The notes: a model not told the origin generated them from the letters alone. Positions 35,669 to 44,842 are shown, numbered from the stretch's first letter. The stretch is 64,000 bases of DNA from Streptomyces liliifuscus (GCF_016598615.1 NZ_CP066831.1:8122001-8186000); one strand, 5' to 3'. Numbers and translations are program-made.

Positions 35669-36787
35669 TCAGCCCTCCGAGGGGGCGAGGCGCTCGAGCT
35701 CTGCCTCGGTCGACTTGAGCAGGTCGTTCCAGGACGCCTCGAACTTCTCGACGCCCTCGTCCTCCAGGAGCTGGACCACGTCGTCGTACGAGATCCCGAG
35801 CTTCTCGACCGCGTCGAGCTCGGCACGGGACTGCTCGTACGTACCGGCGATGGTGTTGCCGGTGATCTTGCCGTGGTCCTCGGCGGCGGCCAGGGTCGCC
35901 TCCGGCATGGTGTTCACCGTGTTCGGCGCGACCAGGTCGTCGACGTACAGGGTGTCCTTGTAGGCCTTGTCCTTGACGCCGGTCGAGGCCCACAGCGGAC
36001 GCTGCTTGTTGGCCTGCGCCTTGTCGAGCGCGGCCCAGCGGTCCGAGGAGAAGACCTCCTCGTACGCCTCGTAGGCCAGTCGCGCGTTGGCGAGACCCGC
36101 CTTGCCGCGGGCGGCCTTCGCCTCGGGGGTGCCCAGGGCGTCCAGCTGCTTGTCGATCTCGGTGTCCACGCGGGACACGAAGAACGACGCCACGGAGTGG
36201 ATGCCGGACAGGTCGATCCCGGCGGCCTTGGCCTTCTCCAGGCCCGCGAGGTAGGCGTCCATGACCTCGCGGTAGCGCTCCAGCGAGAAGATCAGCGTGA
36301 CGTTGACGCTGATGCCCCGGCCGATCGTCTCGGTGATCGCGGGCAGGCCCGCCTTGGTCGCCGGGATCTTGATGAGCGTGTTCGGACGGTCGACGAGCCA
36401 GGCCAGCTGCTTGGCCTCGGCGACGGTCGCCTGCGTGTTGTGCGCCAGGCGCGGGTCGACCTCGATGGAGACCCGGCCGTCCTGGCCCTGCGTGGAGTCG
36501 TAGACCGGGCGCAGGATGTCGGCGGCGTCACGGACGTCCGCCGTCGTGATCATGCGGATGGCCTCTTCGACGGTGACCTTGCGGGCGGCGAGGTCACTGA
36601 GCTGCTGCTCGTAACCGTCACCGCTGCTGATCGCCTTCTGGAAGATCGACGGGTTGGTGGTGACGCCCACGACGTGCTGCTGGTCGATCAGTTCGGCGAG
36701 GTTGCCGGACGTGATCCGCTTGCGCGACAGGTCGTCCAGCCAGATCGCGACGCCTTCCTCGGAGAGGCGCTTCAGTGCGTCTGTCAT
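35669..36787 (-). CDS. tal: Transaldolase
   Basis: Transfers dihydroxyacetone units between sugar phosphates in the non-oxidative pentose phosphate pathway. The 372-residue protein is the actinobacterial tal type: GVTTNPSIFQKAI near the N-terminus and the Schiff-base Lys in LIKIPATKAGLPAI. It sits between tkt (34 bp upstream) and zwf (4 bp downstream) within one operon. Confidence 0.97.
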   Translation of the reverse strand: MTDALKRLSEEGVAIWLDDLSRKRITSGNLAELIDQQHVVGVTTNPSIFQKAISSGDGYEQQLSDLAARKVTVEEAIRMITTADVRDAADILRPVYDSTQGQDGRVSIEVDPRLAHNTQATVAEAKQLAWLVDRPNTLIKIPATKAGLPAITETIGRGISVNVTLIFSLERYREVMDAYLAGLEKAKAAGIDLSGIHSVASFFVSRVDTEIDKQLDALGTPEAKAARGKAGLANARLAYEAYEEVFSSDRWAALDKAQANKQRPLWASTGVKDKAYKDTLYVDDLVAPNTVNTMPEATLAAAEDHGKITGNTIAGTYEQSRAELDAVEKLGISYDDVVQLLEDEGVEKFEASWNDLLKSTEAELERLAPSEG

Positions 36788-36821
36788 GGAAAATGCATCT
36801 CCTACGTGTCGTATGTCAGCG

Positions 36822-38909
36822 TCAGCGCTGGGCTGCGGCGATCGATTCCCGCGCTACGGCGGCCACGTTCTCGGCAGTGAAGCCGAACTCCTGGAAGAGC
36901 ACCTTGCCGTCGGCCGAAGCACCGAAGTGCTCCAGGGAAACGATGCGACCGGCGTCCCCCACGTACTTGTGCCAGGTGAGACCGATACCGGCCTCGACCG
37001 CGACCCGTGCCTTCACGTTCGGCGGCAGGACGCTGTCCCGGTACCCCTGGTCCTGCTCCTCGAACCACTCCACGGAAGGCATGGACACGACCCTGGTCGG
37101 GGTGCCCGCGGCCTCCAGCTGCTCACGCGCGTCGACGGCCACGTGCACCTCGGAGCCGGTCGCGATGAGAACGACCTCCGGGGTGCCGGTGGACGCCTCG
37201 AAGAGCACGTAACCACCCTTGGCCGCATCCTCGTTGGCCTCGTAGGTCGGCACGCCCTGACGGGTCAGCGCGAGGCCGTGCGGGGCACCCTTGCCGAAGA
37301 CCTTGGTGTAGCGCCTGAGGATCTCGCGCCAGGCGATCGCGGTCTCGTTGGCGTCCGCCGGACGGACGACGTTGAGGCCCGGAATGGCGCGCAGCGAGGC
37401 GAGGTGCTCGACCGGCTGGTGCGTCGGACCGTCCTCGCCGAGACCGATGGAGTCGTGGGTCCACACGTACGTCACCGGCAGGTGCATCAGCGCGGACAGG
37501 CGCACCGCGTTGCGCATGTAGTCGGAGAACACCAGGAAGGTGCCGCCGTAGATACGGGTGTTGCCGTGCAGCGCGATGCCGTTCATCTCCGCGGCCATCG
37601 AGTGCTCGCGGATACCGAAGTGGATCGTGCGCCCGTACGGGTTCGCCTCCGGCAGCGGGTTGTCCGCCGGGAGGAACGACGAGGTCTTGTCGATCGTCGT
37701 GTTGTTCGAGCCCGCGAGGTCGGCCGAGCCGCCCCACAGCTCGGGGATGACCGCGCCGAGGGCCTGCAGGACCTTGCCGGAGGCCGCACGCGTGGCGACG
37801 CCCTTGCCCGCCTCGAAGACCGGGAGCTTCTCCTCCCAGCCGGTGGGCAGCTCGGTCGCGGCGATGCGGTCGAACTCGGCGGCACGCTCGGCGTTGCCGT
37901 TGCGCCACTCCTGGAACGACTTCTCCCACTCCGCCTTGGCCTGACGGCCGCGCTCGCCCAGCGCGCGCGTGTGGGTGATGACCTCGTCCGAGACCTCGAA
38001 GGCCTGCTCCGGGTCGAAGCCCAGCACACGCTTGGTGGCCGCGACCTCGTCGTCGCCGAGCGCCGAGCCGTGCGCGGCCTCGGTGTTCTGCGCGTTAGGG
38101 GCCGGCCAGGCGATGATCGAGCGCATCGCGATGAACGACGGCTTGTCGGTCACCAGCTTCGCGGCCTCGATCGCGTCGTAGAGGGCGTGCGGGTCGAGGT
38201 CGCCGTCCGGCTTCGGGGCCACGCGCTGCACATGCCAGCCGTACGCCTCGTACCGCTTGACCGTGTCCTCGGAGACCGCAGTCTCCGTGTCGCCCTCGAT
38301 CGAGATGTGGTTGTCGTCCCACAGCAGGACCAGGTTGCCCAGCTGCTGGTGGCCGGCCATGGAGGACGCCTCCGCGGAGATGCCCTCCTGGAGGCAGCCG
38401 TCACCGGCGATCGCGTAGATGAAGTGGTCGAACGGGGAGGAGCCGGGGGCCGCCTCCGGGTCGAACAGACCACGCTCGTAGCGGGCGGCCATGGCCATGC
38501 CCACCGCGTTGGCGACACCCTGGCCGAGCGGCCCGGTGGTGGTCTCCACGCCGGGCGTGTGCCCGTACTCCGGGTGGCCCGGGGTGCGGGAGCCCCACGT
38601 CCTGAACGACTTCAGGTCGTCCAGCTCAAGACCGAAGCCGGCCAGGTAGAGCTGGGTGTAGAGGGTCAGGGACGAATGACCGGCTGACAGCACGAAGCGG
38701 TCGCGGCCGGTCCAGTCGGGGTCCGCCGGGTCGTGCCGCATCACCTTCTGAAAGAGGGTGTAGGCGGCGGGCGCCAGGCTCATCGCCGTACCCGGATGGC
38801 CGTTGCCGACCTTCTGTACGGCGTCGGCGGCCAGGATGCGGGCGGTGTCGACGGCCCGCTGGTCCAATTCGGTCCACTCGAGGTCTGTTGTGGTCGGCTT
38901 GGTGCTCAC
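36822..38909 (-). CDS. tkt: Transketolase
   Basis: Thiamine-diphosphate enzyme moving two-carbon units between sugar phosphates. The 695-residue protein carries the N-terminal GHPGTAMSLAP, the ThDP motif GDGCLQEGISAEASSMAGH...LLWDDN and the pyrimidine-domain THDSIGLGEDGPTHQP. The GTG start reads MSTKPTTTDLEW. It is the first gene of the minus-strand pentose phosphate operon tkt-tal-zwf-opcA-pgl. A tandem of two 9-bp CCACATGTY units lies at 38929-38946, 20 bp upstream, and the promoter must lie in the 361-bp region shared with ctaB. Confidence 0.97.
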   Translation of the reverse strand: MSTKPTTTDLEWTELDQRAVDTARILAADAVQKVGNGHPGTAMSLAPAAYTLFQKVMRHDPADPDWTGRDRFVLSAGHSSLTLYTQLYLAGFGLELDDLKSFRTWGSRTPGHPEYGHTPGVETTTGPLGQGVANAVGMAMAARYERGLFDPEAAPGSSPFDHFIYAIAGDGCLQEGISAEASSMAGHQQLGNLVLLWDDNHISIEGDTETAVSEDTVKRYEAYGWHVQRVAPKPDGDLDPHALYDAIEAAKLVTDKPSFIAMRSIIAWPAPNAQNTEAAHGSALGDDEVAATKRVLGFDPEQAFEVSDEVITHTRALGERGRQAKAEWEKSFQEWRNGNAERAAEFDRIAATELPTGWEEKLPVFEAGKGVATRAASGKVLQALGAVIPELWGGSADLAGSNNTTIDKTSSFLPADNPLPEANPYGRTIHFGIREHSMAAEMNGIALHGNTRIYGGTFLVFSDYMRNAVRLSALMHLPVTYVWTHDSIGLGEDGPTHQPVEHLASLRAIPGLNVVRPADANETAIAWREILRRYTKVFGKGAPHGLALTRQGVPTYEANEDAAKGGYVLFEASTGTPEVVLIATGSEVHVAVDAREQLEAAGTPTRVVSMPSVEWFEEQDQGYRDSVLPPNVKARVAVEAGIGLTWHKYVGDAGRIVSLEHFGASADGKVLFQEFGFTAENVAAVARESIAAAQR

Positions 38910-39270
38910 CCTGGGTCAGGGCTCCTCTCCACATGTTCCACATGTCGAATGCCGGTGCACGTCGCGCCCACCGGCTCGCTGTCGAGCCTACCCCCGTAGG
39001 AACGCGCATTTTTTCGAGTCATTCCAGACTGCCGGGACTCTCCCTCTTCCGCCTCCCGACCGGCGCGTTCCGTGTTCGGCAAGTGAATACGGAGCCGCTC
39101 ATCCGACTGCTCAACGCATTGCCGATCAGTCCTGCGCGGGGGCCTTTCAACACGACCCGACCCCCGCGAAGGCCGGGGTCTGGGCAACGTCTACAGTGGC
39201 GTGGTACGCGCGAGCCTTTACCGGGAGTTCACACCCGGAGCTCGCTGAAATGTCTCTGTCAGGGGTGTGC
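38910..39270. promoter_or_regulatory. Divergent tkt/ctaB control region
   Basis: 361 bp without a gene between divergent tkt and ctaB. It holds tandem CCACATGTT/CCACATGTC (38929-38946), a minus-strand -10-like TAGGCT (38985-38990), a plus-strand -10-like TACAGT (39192-39197) and a stem CGCGGGGG/CCCCCGCG (39135-39142 with 39161-39168) in the ctaB leader. No convincing -35 hexamers were seen on either strand. Confidence 0.35.
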
Positions 39271-40230
39271 GTGACGGCCGTTGAATCCCGTCCTGCGGGT
39301 GTGCTCGGGGCGAGTCAGGGCGCGAAGCGGGGCACGAACCACCGGCCGTTCTGGGCTCGGGTCAAGGCGTTCGTCGCTCTCACCAAGCCGCGGATCATCG
39401 AGCTGCTGCTGATCACCACCGTTCCGGTGATGTTCCTGGCGCAGCAGGGCGTGCCCGATCTGCAGCTGGTGCTCCTCACCTGCGTCGGCGGCTATCTGTC
39501 GGCGGGCGGCGCGAACGCCCTGAACATGTACATCGACCGTGACATCGACGCGCTCATGGAGCGCACGGCACAGCGTCCACTGGTCACCGGCATGGTCAGC
39601 CCACGCGAGTGCCTCGCCTTCGGCATCACGCTCGCGGTCGTCTCGACGCTGCTGTTCGGGTTCGCCGTCAACTGGCTGTCCGCGTGGCTGTCGCTCGGAG
39701 CGCTCCTCTTCTACGTCGTCGTCTACACGATGATCCTCAAACGCCGTACCTCGCAGAACATCGTGTGGGGCGGGATCGCCGGCTGCCTTCCGGTGCTCAT
39801 CGGCTGGTCGTCCGTCACGAACTCCATGTCGTGGGCGCCGATCATCCTCTTCCTCGTCATGTTCTTCTGGACGCCGCCGCACTACTGGCCGCTCTCCATG
39901 AAGGTGAAGGCGGACTACGCCCGCGTGGGCGTGCCGATGCTGCCGGTCATCGCCTCCAACAAGGTCGTCGCGCGGCAGATCGTCCTCTACAGCTGGGCCA
40001 TGGTCGCCGTCTCCCTGCTCCTGACGCCGCTCGGCTACACGGGCTGGTTCTACACGGTCGTCGCCCTGGTGACCGGTGGCTTCTGGCTCTGGGAAGCACA
40101 CGGGCTGCAGACCCGGGCCAAGGACGGCGCCGTGGGCGCCAAGCTGAAGGAGATGCGGCTCTTCCACTGGTCCATCACCTACGTGTCGCTGCTGTTCGTG
40201 GCTGTGGCTGTGGACCCGTTTCTGAGGTGA
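39271..40230 (+). CDS. ctaB: Protohaem IX farnesyltransferase (haem O synthase)
   Basis: Adds a farnesyl group to haem b, giving haem O, the precursor of haem A for cytochrome c oxidase. The 319-residue UbiA-family membrane protein has eight to nine helices, the Mg-prenyl motif NMYIDRDIDALMERT and the second motif MFFWTPPHYWPLSMK. The start is the GTG at 39271 with AGGGG upstream; an ATG at 39250 with GGAG 9 nt before it is an equally spaced alternative adding 7 residues. The next haem gene, ctaA, is 3 kb away on the other strand. Confidence 0.95.
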   Translation: MTAVESRPAGVLGASQGAKRGTNHRPFWARVKAFVALTKPRIIELLLITTVPVMFLAQQGVPDLQLVLLTCVGGYLSAGGANALNMYIDRDIDALMERTAQRPLVTGMVSPRECLAFGITLAVVSTLLFGFAVNWLSAWLSLGALLFYVVVYTMILKRRTSQNIVWGGIAGCLPVLIGWSSVTNSMSWAPIILFLVMFFWTPPHYWPLSMKVKADYARVGVPMLPVIASNKVVARQIVLYSWAMVAVSLLLTPLGYTGWFYTVVALVTGGFWLWEAHGLQTRAKDGAVGAKLKEMRLFHWSITYVSLLFVAVAVDPFLR

Positions 40231-40264
40231 CCCTCCGGTAGAGGGGTGGTCGGGGCGTTGTCGG

Positions 40265-40314
40265 CTGCGGGCCGGCCGTGGCTGGTCGCGCAGTTCCCCG
40301 CGCCCCTGAGGGGC
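40265..40314. repeat. Dispersed GC-rich repeat, copy 3
   Basis: CTGCGGGCCGGCCGTGGCT (40265-40283, identical to 5473-5491) followed by CGCAGTTCCCCGCGCCCC (within 40286-40307) and the short hairpin GCCCCTGAGGGGC, 35 nt after ctaB. It may serve as its terminator. Confidence 0.75.
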
Positions 40315-40396
40315 ACTATGGCCGGCGTGGGTGCGTGGGCAAGGCCACTTGACCCGGGCGTCGCCGAACGATCTACCCGTCGGTAGCATCCTGGGC

Positions 40397-40753
40397 ATGG
40401 CAGACACCCAGCAGGTTGACGAGGGCGCCGGTACCAAGCAGGCCGCCAAGGCGGAGCGCCATGCGGCGAAGCTCGCCAAGCAGATCTCCTCCTTCGCGCA
40501 GGCCCACGGCGGCGCCGAGGGACAGATCGCGTACATCGGCCAGAAGGGCGCCCGCATCGTCCTCGTCGGTGAGGACGGCGGCTGGGGCGACCTCGTGGCC
40601 CCCACCTTCGCCATCGCGGAACAGGCCGTGAAGAAGTCCGGCATCACCACCCACGAGGACTTCGACGGCGAGTTCGCCAACAAGGTCAAGACAGGCCCGT
40701 ACGAGTGGACCCGCATGGCAGGCATCCAACTCGGCGGCCCGAGCAACACCTGA
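40397..40753 (+). CDS. Conserved-looking hypothetical protein
   Basis: A 118-residue soluble protein of unknown function. The N-terminal third is Ala/Lys-rich and helical (KQAAKAERHAAKLAKQISSF); the remainder looks like a small alpha/beta fold (IAYIGQKGARIVLVGEDGGWGDLVAP). A -10-like TAGCAT (40384-40389) ends 7 nt before the ATG and no ribosome binding site is present, which suggests a leaderless transcript. It is flanked on both sides by inverted copies of the dispersed repeat. I do not recognise the family. Confidence 0.75.
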   Translation: MADTQQVDEGAGTKQAAKAERHAAKLAKQISSFAQAHGGAEGQIAYIGQKGARIVLVGEDGGWGDLVAPTFAIAEQAVKKSGITTHEDFDGEFANKVKTGPYEWTRMAGIQLGGPSNT

Positions 40754-40765
40754 ATCCGGCCCCAG

Positions 40766-40800
40766 CCCCGTGCCCCAAAGGGGCGCGGGGAACTGCGCGA
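40766..40800. repeat. Dispersed GC-rich repeat, copy 4, with terminator hairpin
   Basis: CCCCGTGCCCC-AAA-GGGGCGCGGGG forms a hairpin 12 nt after the hypothetical gene, and its 3' arm continues into GCGCGGGGAACTGCGCGA, the inverse of copy 3. Confidence 0.7.
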
Positions 40801-40963
40801 GCAACCACATCCGACCCGCAGGTCAGCAACACCCCGCGCCCCCCACCACCCACCCGCCAAACCCGCGGAGCGCTTCGCACGGGGTGTGGGCGCCCAACAC
40901 CTGACACCCGGTTCACCCGTTAGGCCCTTTAATAAAGGCAGGGCCCATTCGCGGGGAGTCCGG

Positions 40964-42070
40964 ATGATCGAAACGCCGTCGCTGGTGGATCAGTACTGCC
41001 ACGGCGTGCTGCGGACGGAGCTGGGTCTCGGCACCTTCGAGGCCCACCTCGCCCGGGGCGAGGGCCCGCCCGCAGCGGGGACCACGTTCTTCGACACACA
41101 GACCGGTTTCGCCGTACGCCGCTGGTGTCCGCCCCTGCTGGGGCTAGAACCCCACTGTCCGCCAGCCCGCTACCTTGCCCGACGCCGGGAACTCGGCGTC
41201 CTGGAGGCGGGGCGCAGGCTGCTGCGGGGGAGCGGGATCACGACCTATCTGGTCGACACCGGTCTGCCGGGTGATCTGACGGGGCCCGGCGAGATGGCCT
41301 CCACGGGGGCCGCGCACGCCCACGAGATCGTCCGTCTGGAGCCGCTCGCCGAGCAGGTCGCCGACACCTCCGGAACCGTCGAGTCGTTCCTCGCCAACCT
41401 CGCCGAGTCGGTGCACGGGGCGGCCGCGAACGCCGTGGCCTTCACCTCGGTGGCGGGCTTACGGCACGGACTGGCGCTCGCGCCCGAACCGCCCGGGCCG
41501 GGAGAGGTGCGCGGCGCGGCGGCGCGGTGGCTGGCCGGGCGCCGGGTGGGCGGCGAACTGAGCGATCCGGTGCTGCTCAGGCATCTCCTGTGGATCGCGG
41601 TCGCCTCCGGTCTGCCGCTCCAGTTGCACGCGGGGCTCGGCGAGCCCGGCCTGCGCATCGACCGCAACGACCCGGTCCTGCTCACCGACTTCGCCCGTGC
41701 GACGGCCGGCCTCGGCACGGACCTGGTCCTGTTGCACGGCTACCCGTACCACCGCCACGCGGCGCATCTCGCCGGGGTCTTCCCGCATGTGTACGCCGAT
41801 CTGGGCGCCGCCCTCGTCCGCACCGGGGCCCGCGCGTCGGCCGTCCTCTCCGAGATCCTGGAGCTCGCCCCCTTCGGCAAGCTCCTCTTCTCCAGCGGTG
41901 CACATGGTCTGCCCGAACTTCATGTGGTCGGGGCACGTCTCTTCCGTGAGTCGCTCGCCAAGGTGCTCGGCACCTGGGTGGCCGAGGGCGCCTGGTCGCT
42001 GACCGACGCACAGCGGGTGGCGGGACTGATCGCGGCGGGGAACGCGCGACGGGTGTACGGGGTGGAGTGA
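40964..42070 (+). CDS. Amidohydrolase-family protein
   Basis: A 368-residue TIM-barrel protein resembling amidohydrolase-2/FluG-type enzymes. A metal-binding-like His precedes the first strand (LVDQYCHGVL), LQLHAGLGEP carries a barrel His, and LLHGYPYHRHA a further His pair; a late FSSGAHGLPE replaces the usual Asp region. The substrate is unknown. The ATG follows GCGGGGAGTCC. A palindrome CCTTTAATAAAGG lies 26 bp upstream (40926-40938). The last codons RRVYGVE are duplicated just downstream. Confidence 0.85.
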   Translation: MIETPSLVDQYCHGVLRTELGLGTFEAHLARGEGPPAAGTTFFDTQTGFAVRRWCPPLLGLEPHCPPARYLARRRELGVLEAGRRLLRGSGITTYLVDTGLPGDLTGPGEMASTGAAHAHEIVRLEPLAEQVADTSGTVESFLANLAESVHGAAANAVAFTSVAGLRHGLALAPEPPGPGEVRGAAARWLAGRRVGGELSDPVLLRHLLWIAVASGLPLQLHAGLGEPGLRIDRNDPVLLTDFARATAGLGTDLVLLHGYPYHRHAAHLAGVFPHVYADLGAALVRTGARASAVLSEILELAPFGKLLFSSGAHGLPELHVVGARLFRESLAKVLGTWVAEGAWSLTDAQRVAGLIAAGNARRVYGVE

Positions 42071-42109
42071 GACGGGGTGGAGTGAGACGGGTGTACGGGG
42101 TGGAGCGGG
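42049..42109. repeat. Tandem duplication of the amidohydrolase gene tail
   Basis: ACGGGTGT followed by ACGGGGTGGAGTGAG (42057-42071), a second ACGGGGTGGAGTGAG (42072-42086), then ACGGGTGT and ACGGGGTGGAGCGGG (42095-42109). The stop codon of the amidohydrolase lies in the first 15-bp unit. Confidence 0.85.
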
Positions 42110-42126
42110 CTGTACAGACTGTGTAT

Positions 42127-42876
42127 ATGACACGCAGCGACGCGACCGACCGGCTCCTCGACCGCTTCCGTACCGAACTGCGCGATCTCGCCCCCGCTGC
42201 CGTGTGGGCCCATGGCTCGCTCGGCGGTGGCGACTACCGGGAGGGCATCAGCGACCTGGATCTGATCGTCGTCCTGGACGGCCCGATCACGGCGAGGACG
42301 CTCTGGAAGGTGGCCCGGCTGCACGCCCGTCTGCGTGCCGAACCGCTCGTCGCCAAGCTGCACTGCAGCTATCAGACGCGCGACACGGTCGACGGCGCAG
42401 AGCGGCGGCACCTCACCTGGGCGCACCAGCAACTCTTCAAACGGACGGTCACACCGGTGACCCGGCGCGAGCTGCACACCTTCGGGCTGGTCCTGGAGGG
42501 AGAGCCGCCCGGAACTCTGCTGCCCCAGGTGACGGACGACGAACTCGCCGAGTTCGTCGTCCGGGACCAGCGCGACTTCTGGCGACGGCAGGTGGACCGG
42601 GCCGACAACTGGACGCAGGACGTCTGGGTGGACCTGGGGCTGGTCACCCACGCCCGCGCCACGGTCACGCTGAAGGACGGGCGGCTGATCACCAAGCGCG
42701 AGGCACTCGATCTGCTGCCCGGTCTTGGCGCGCCCGCCGAGCTGGTCGCGGACATCAGGCGGCGGCGGTACGAGGAGCCCGGAGCACCGGTCCAGGAGTG
42801 GACGGCCCGCAGGGCGGAGCTGACCCGCGGCTACCTCGGCCCGGCGATCGACCGCCTGGTGGCCGCGTACGAATGA
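42127..42876 (+). CDS. Nucleotidyltransferase-domain protein (aminoglycoside adenylyltransferase-like)
   Basis: A 249-residue protein with the polymerase-beta nucleotidyltransferase motif HGSLGGGDYREGISDLDL (GS followed by DxD) near residue 30, and a mostly helical C-terminal half. Aminoglycoside adenylyltransferases share this core, but nothing here proves drug modification; family members also act on unknown small molecules or proteins. No ribosome binding site precedes the ATG at 42127, so a leaderless mRNA is possible. An upstream start at 42067 would translate the tandem repeat and is unlikely. Confidence 0.8.
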   Translation: MTRSDATDRLLDRFRTELRDLAPAAVWAHGSLGGGDYREGISDLDLIVVLDGPITARTLWKVARLHARLRAEPLVAKLHCSYQTRDTVDGAERRHLTWAHQQLFKRTVTPVTRRELHTFGLVLEGEPPGTLLPQVTDDELAEFVVRDQRDFWRRQVDRADNWTQDVWVDLGLVTHARATVTLKDGRLITKREALDLLPGLGAPAELVADIRRRRYEEPGAPVQEWTARRAELTRGYLGPAIDRLVAAYE

Positions 42877-42954
42877 CCCTCACGCGTCACGTGACGCACG
42901 TGACGCGTGACCTCACATGACTGCGCGGCGCTCACGACGTGACGTGCGCGTCGC

Positions 42955-43962
42955 TCACGCGCGTGTGAGTGACGACTGTGTCGACTGGGCGGGCAGATCC
43001 GCCACGACCTCCGGCCGTTCCCGCAATGCCAGCAGCACGCGGAGCGTGGCGATCCACACCAGGCAGGAGCCGAACATGTGGAGGCCGACCAGGACCTCCG
43101 GAAGGTCGGTGAAGTACTGGACGTACCCGATGGCCCCTTGGGCGAGGAGCACCAGGAAGAGGTCGCGGGTGCGGTGCAGGGGCCCCTTGGGCGCGTCGAC
43201 GGCCCTGAGGACGAACCACAGGGCGAAGGTCAGCGTCACCACGATCCAGGCCAGCACGGCATGCAGCTTGGTGACGTTCTCCCAGTTCAGCGGGATGCGC
43301 TCGACCTCGCTGGAGTCGCCCGCGTGCGGGCCCGCGCCGGTGACGACCGTACCCACCGCGATCAGCAGGACGGTGACGGCGACGAGGATCCACGCCATCT
43401 GCTGCACCGGCCTGCCGACCAGCGGGCGCGGGGCGTCGTCGCCCTCGCGGGTGCGCTGCCACATCACCGTGGCGACGGCGATCAGGGCGGTGGAGAGGAG
43501 GAAGTGGGCGGCGACCGTGTACGGGTTGAGGCCCACGAGGACGACGACACCGCCGAGGACCGCGTTGCCCATGACGACCCAGAACTGCGCCCAGCCGAGC
43601 CGGGTGAGGCTGCGCCGGTAGGGCTTCTGCGAGCGCGCGGCGATGATCGCCCAGCCCACCGCGGCACACAGGACGTACGTCAGCATGCGGTTGCCGAACT
43701 CGATGACGCCGTGCACGCCCATCTCGCTCGTGGTGGTGAGCGAGTCGTCGGTGCACTTGGGCCAGGTCGGGCAGCCGAGACCCGAGCCGGTCAGCCGGAC
43801 GGCACCTCCGGTCACCACGATCAGTACCGCCATGACGAGCGCGGCGAGGGCGGCGCGCTGAACCGTCCGGGGCGAGGGGGTCCAGCGTTCGGCGATGAAG
43901 GCGAGCGGGTTGCGCACGGCTTGGGCGGCATCGGCTCGGGTCACGTTTGGCACGGGCTCCAT
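42955..43962 (-). CDS. ctaA: Haem A synthase (COX15/CtaA)
   Basis: Oxidises the methyl group of haem O to the formyl of haem A. The 335-residue protein has eight helices in two repeats with haem-ligand His residues (GVHGVIEFGNRMLTY, NPYTVAAHFLLS, NVTKLHAVLAW, EVLVGLHMFGS) and the extracellular Cys pair LGCPTWPKC. The start is uncertain: ATG 43962 (MEPVPNVTRADAAQ) or GTG codons a few residues later. A longer in-frame start would add a non-family tail. Placed near ctaB and the suf operon, both needed for respiratory cofactors. Confidence 0.93.
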   Translation of the reverse strand: MEPVPNVTRADAAQAVRNPLAFIAERWTPSPRTVQRAALAALVMAVLIVVTGGAVRLTGSGLGCPTWPKCTDDSLTTTSEMGVHGVIEFGNRMLTYVLCAAVGWAIIAARSQKPYRRSLTRLGWAQFWVVMGNAVLGGVVVLVGLNPYTVAAHFLLSTALIAVATVMWQRTREGDDAPRPLVGRPVQQMAWILVAVTVLLIAVGTVVTGAGPHAGDSSEVERIPLNWENVTKLHAVLAWIVVTLTFALWFVLRAVDAPKGPLHRTRDLFLVLLAQGAIGYVQYFTDLPEVLVGLHMFGSCLVWIATLRVLLALRERPEVVADLPAQSTQSSLTRA

Positions 43963-44029
43963 CGTAGGGGGCCGCTTGTGCACGCTTTCACGAGCCCCCT
44001 CCCCGCGTCGGTCGCCCGCCATCGCCCGA

Positions 44030-44842
44030 TCACTCCCAGCGGAAGAACCTCCCGGCGGCGGCGAGGCCCACGACCGCCCATACGGCGAGGATCCCGAGGT
44101 TCCCCCACGGCATCCCGGACCCGTGCTGGAGGACGTCCCGCAGGCCCTCCGACAGGGCCGAGATCGGCAGCAGGCCGAGCAGGTCCTGGGCCGCGTCCGG
44201 GAACTTGTCCAGCGGGACGACGACCCCGCCGCCCACGAGCAGCAGCAGGAAGACCAGGTTCGCGGCGGCCAGCGTGGCCTCCGCCTTCAGCGTGCCCGCC
44301 ATCAGCAGACCGAGGCCCGAGAAGGCCGCCGTGCCCAGGACCAGGAGCAGCAGCACGGCGAGCGGGTTGCCCTCCGGCGACCAGCCGAGGGCCAGGGCGA
44401 TCACCGTCACGAGGAGCACCTGGAGGACCTCGGTGACCAGGACGGAGAGGGTCTTGGCCGTCATCAGCCCCCAGCGGGGCAGCGGCGAGGCGGCGAGCCT
44501 CTTCAGCACGCCGTACCGCCGCTCGAAGCCCGTGGCGATCGCCTGGCCCGTGAACGCCGTCGACATCACGGCGAGCGCGAGAATGCCGGGCGCGAGGAAG
44601 TCGACCGCCTTTCCCTCGCCCGTGTCGACGACGTCCACCGCGCTGAACAGCACCAGCAGCAGCGTCGGGATGATCACCGTCAGGAGCAGCTGCTCGCCGT
44701 TGCGCAGCAGCATCCTCGTCTCCAGCGCCGCCTGCGTCGCGATCATGCGGGGGAGCGGGGCGGCTCCCGGCTTCGGCGCGTACATGCCCGTGCCTTCGCT
44801 TGCGCCTTCGCCCGTGGTCCGGGCGTCCGTTCCCGCGGTCAT
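44030..44842 (-). CDS. ABC-2 type transporter permease
   Basis: A 270-residue six-helix ABC-2 exporter permease (LLLTVIIPTLLLVLFSAV, PGILALAVMSTAFTGQAI, the conserved FERRYGVLKRLAASPLP loop). The ATG overlaps the upstream ATPase gene (ATGA). DrrB-like exporters of this size extrude drugs or lipids; the substrate here is unknown. It ends 67 bp before ctaA, so an operon with ctaA is possible. Confidence 0.92.
   Translation of the reverse strand: MTAGTDARTTGEGASEGTGMYAPKPGAAPLPRMIATQAALETRMLLRNGEQLLLTVIIPTLLLVLFSAVDVVDTGEGKAVDFLAPGILALAVMSTAFTGQAIATGFERRYGVLKRLAASPLPRWGLMTAKTLSVLVTEVLQVLLVTVIALALGWSPEGNPLAVLLLLVLGTAAFSGLGLLMAGTLKAEATLAAANLVFLLLLVGGGVVVPLDKFPDAAQDLLGLLPISALSEGLRDVLQHGSGMPWGNLGILAVWAVVGLAAAGRFFRWE

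Noticed and set aside
40331..40396. Longer N-terminus for the 118-residue protein
   Set aside because: It would begin just after a repeat element, without a ribosome binding site; the TAGCAT to ATG spacing supports the start at 40397.
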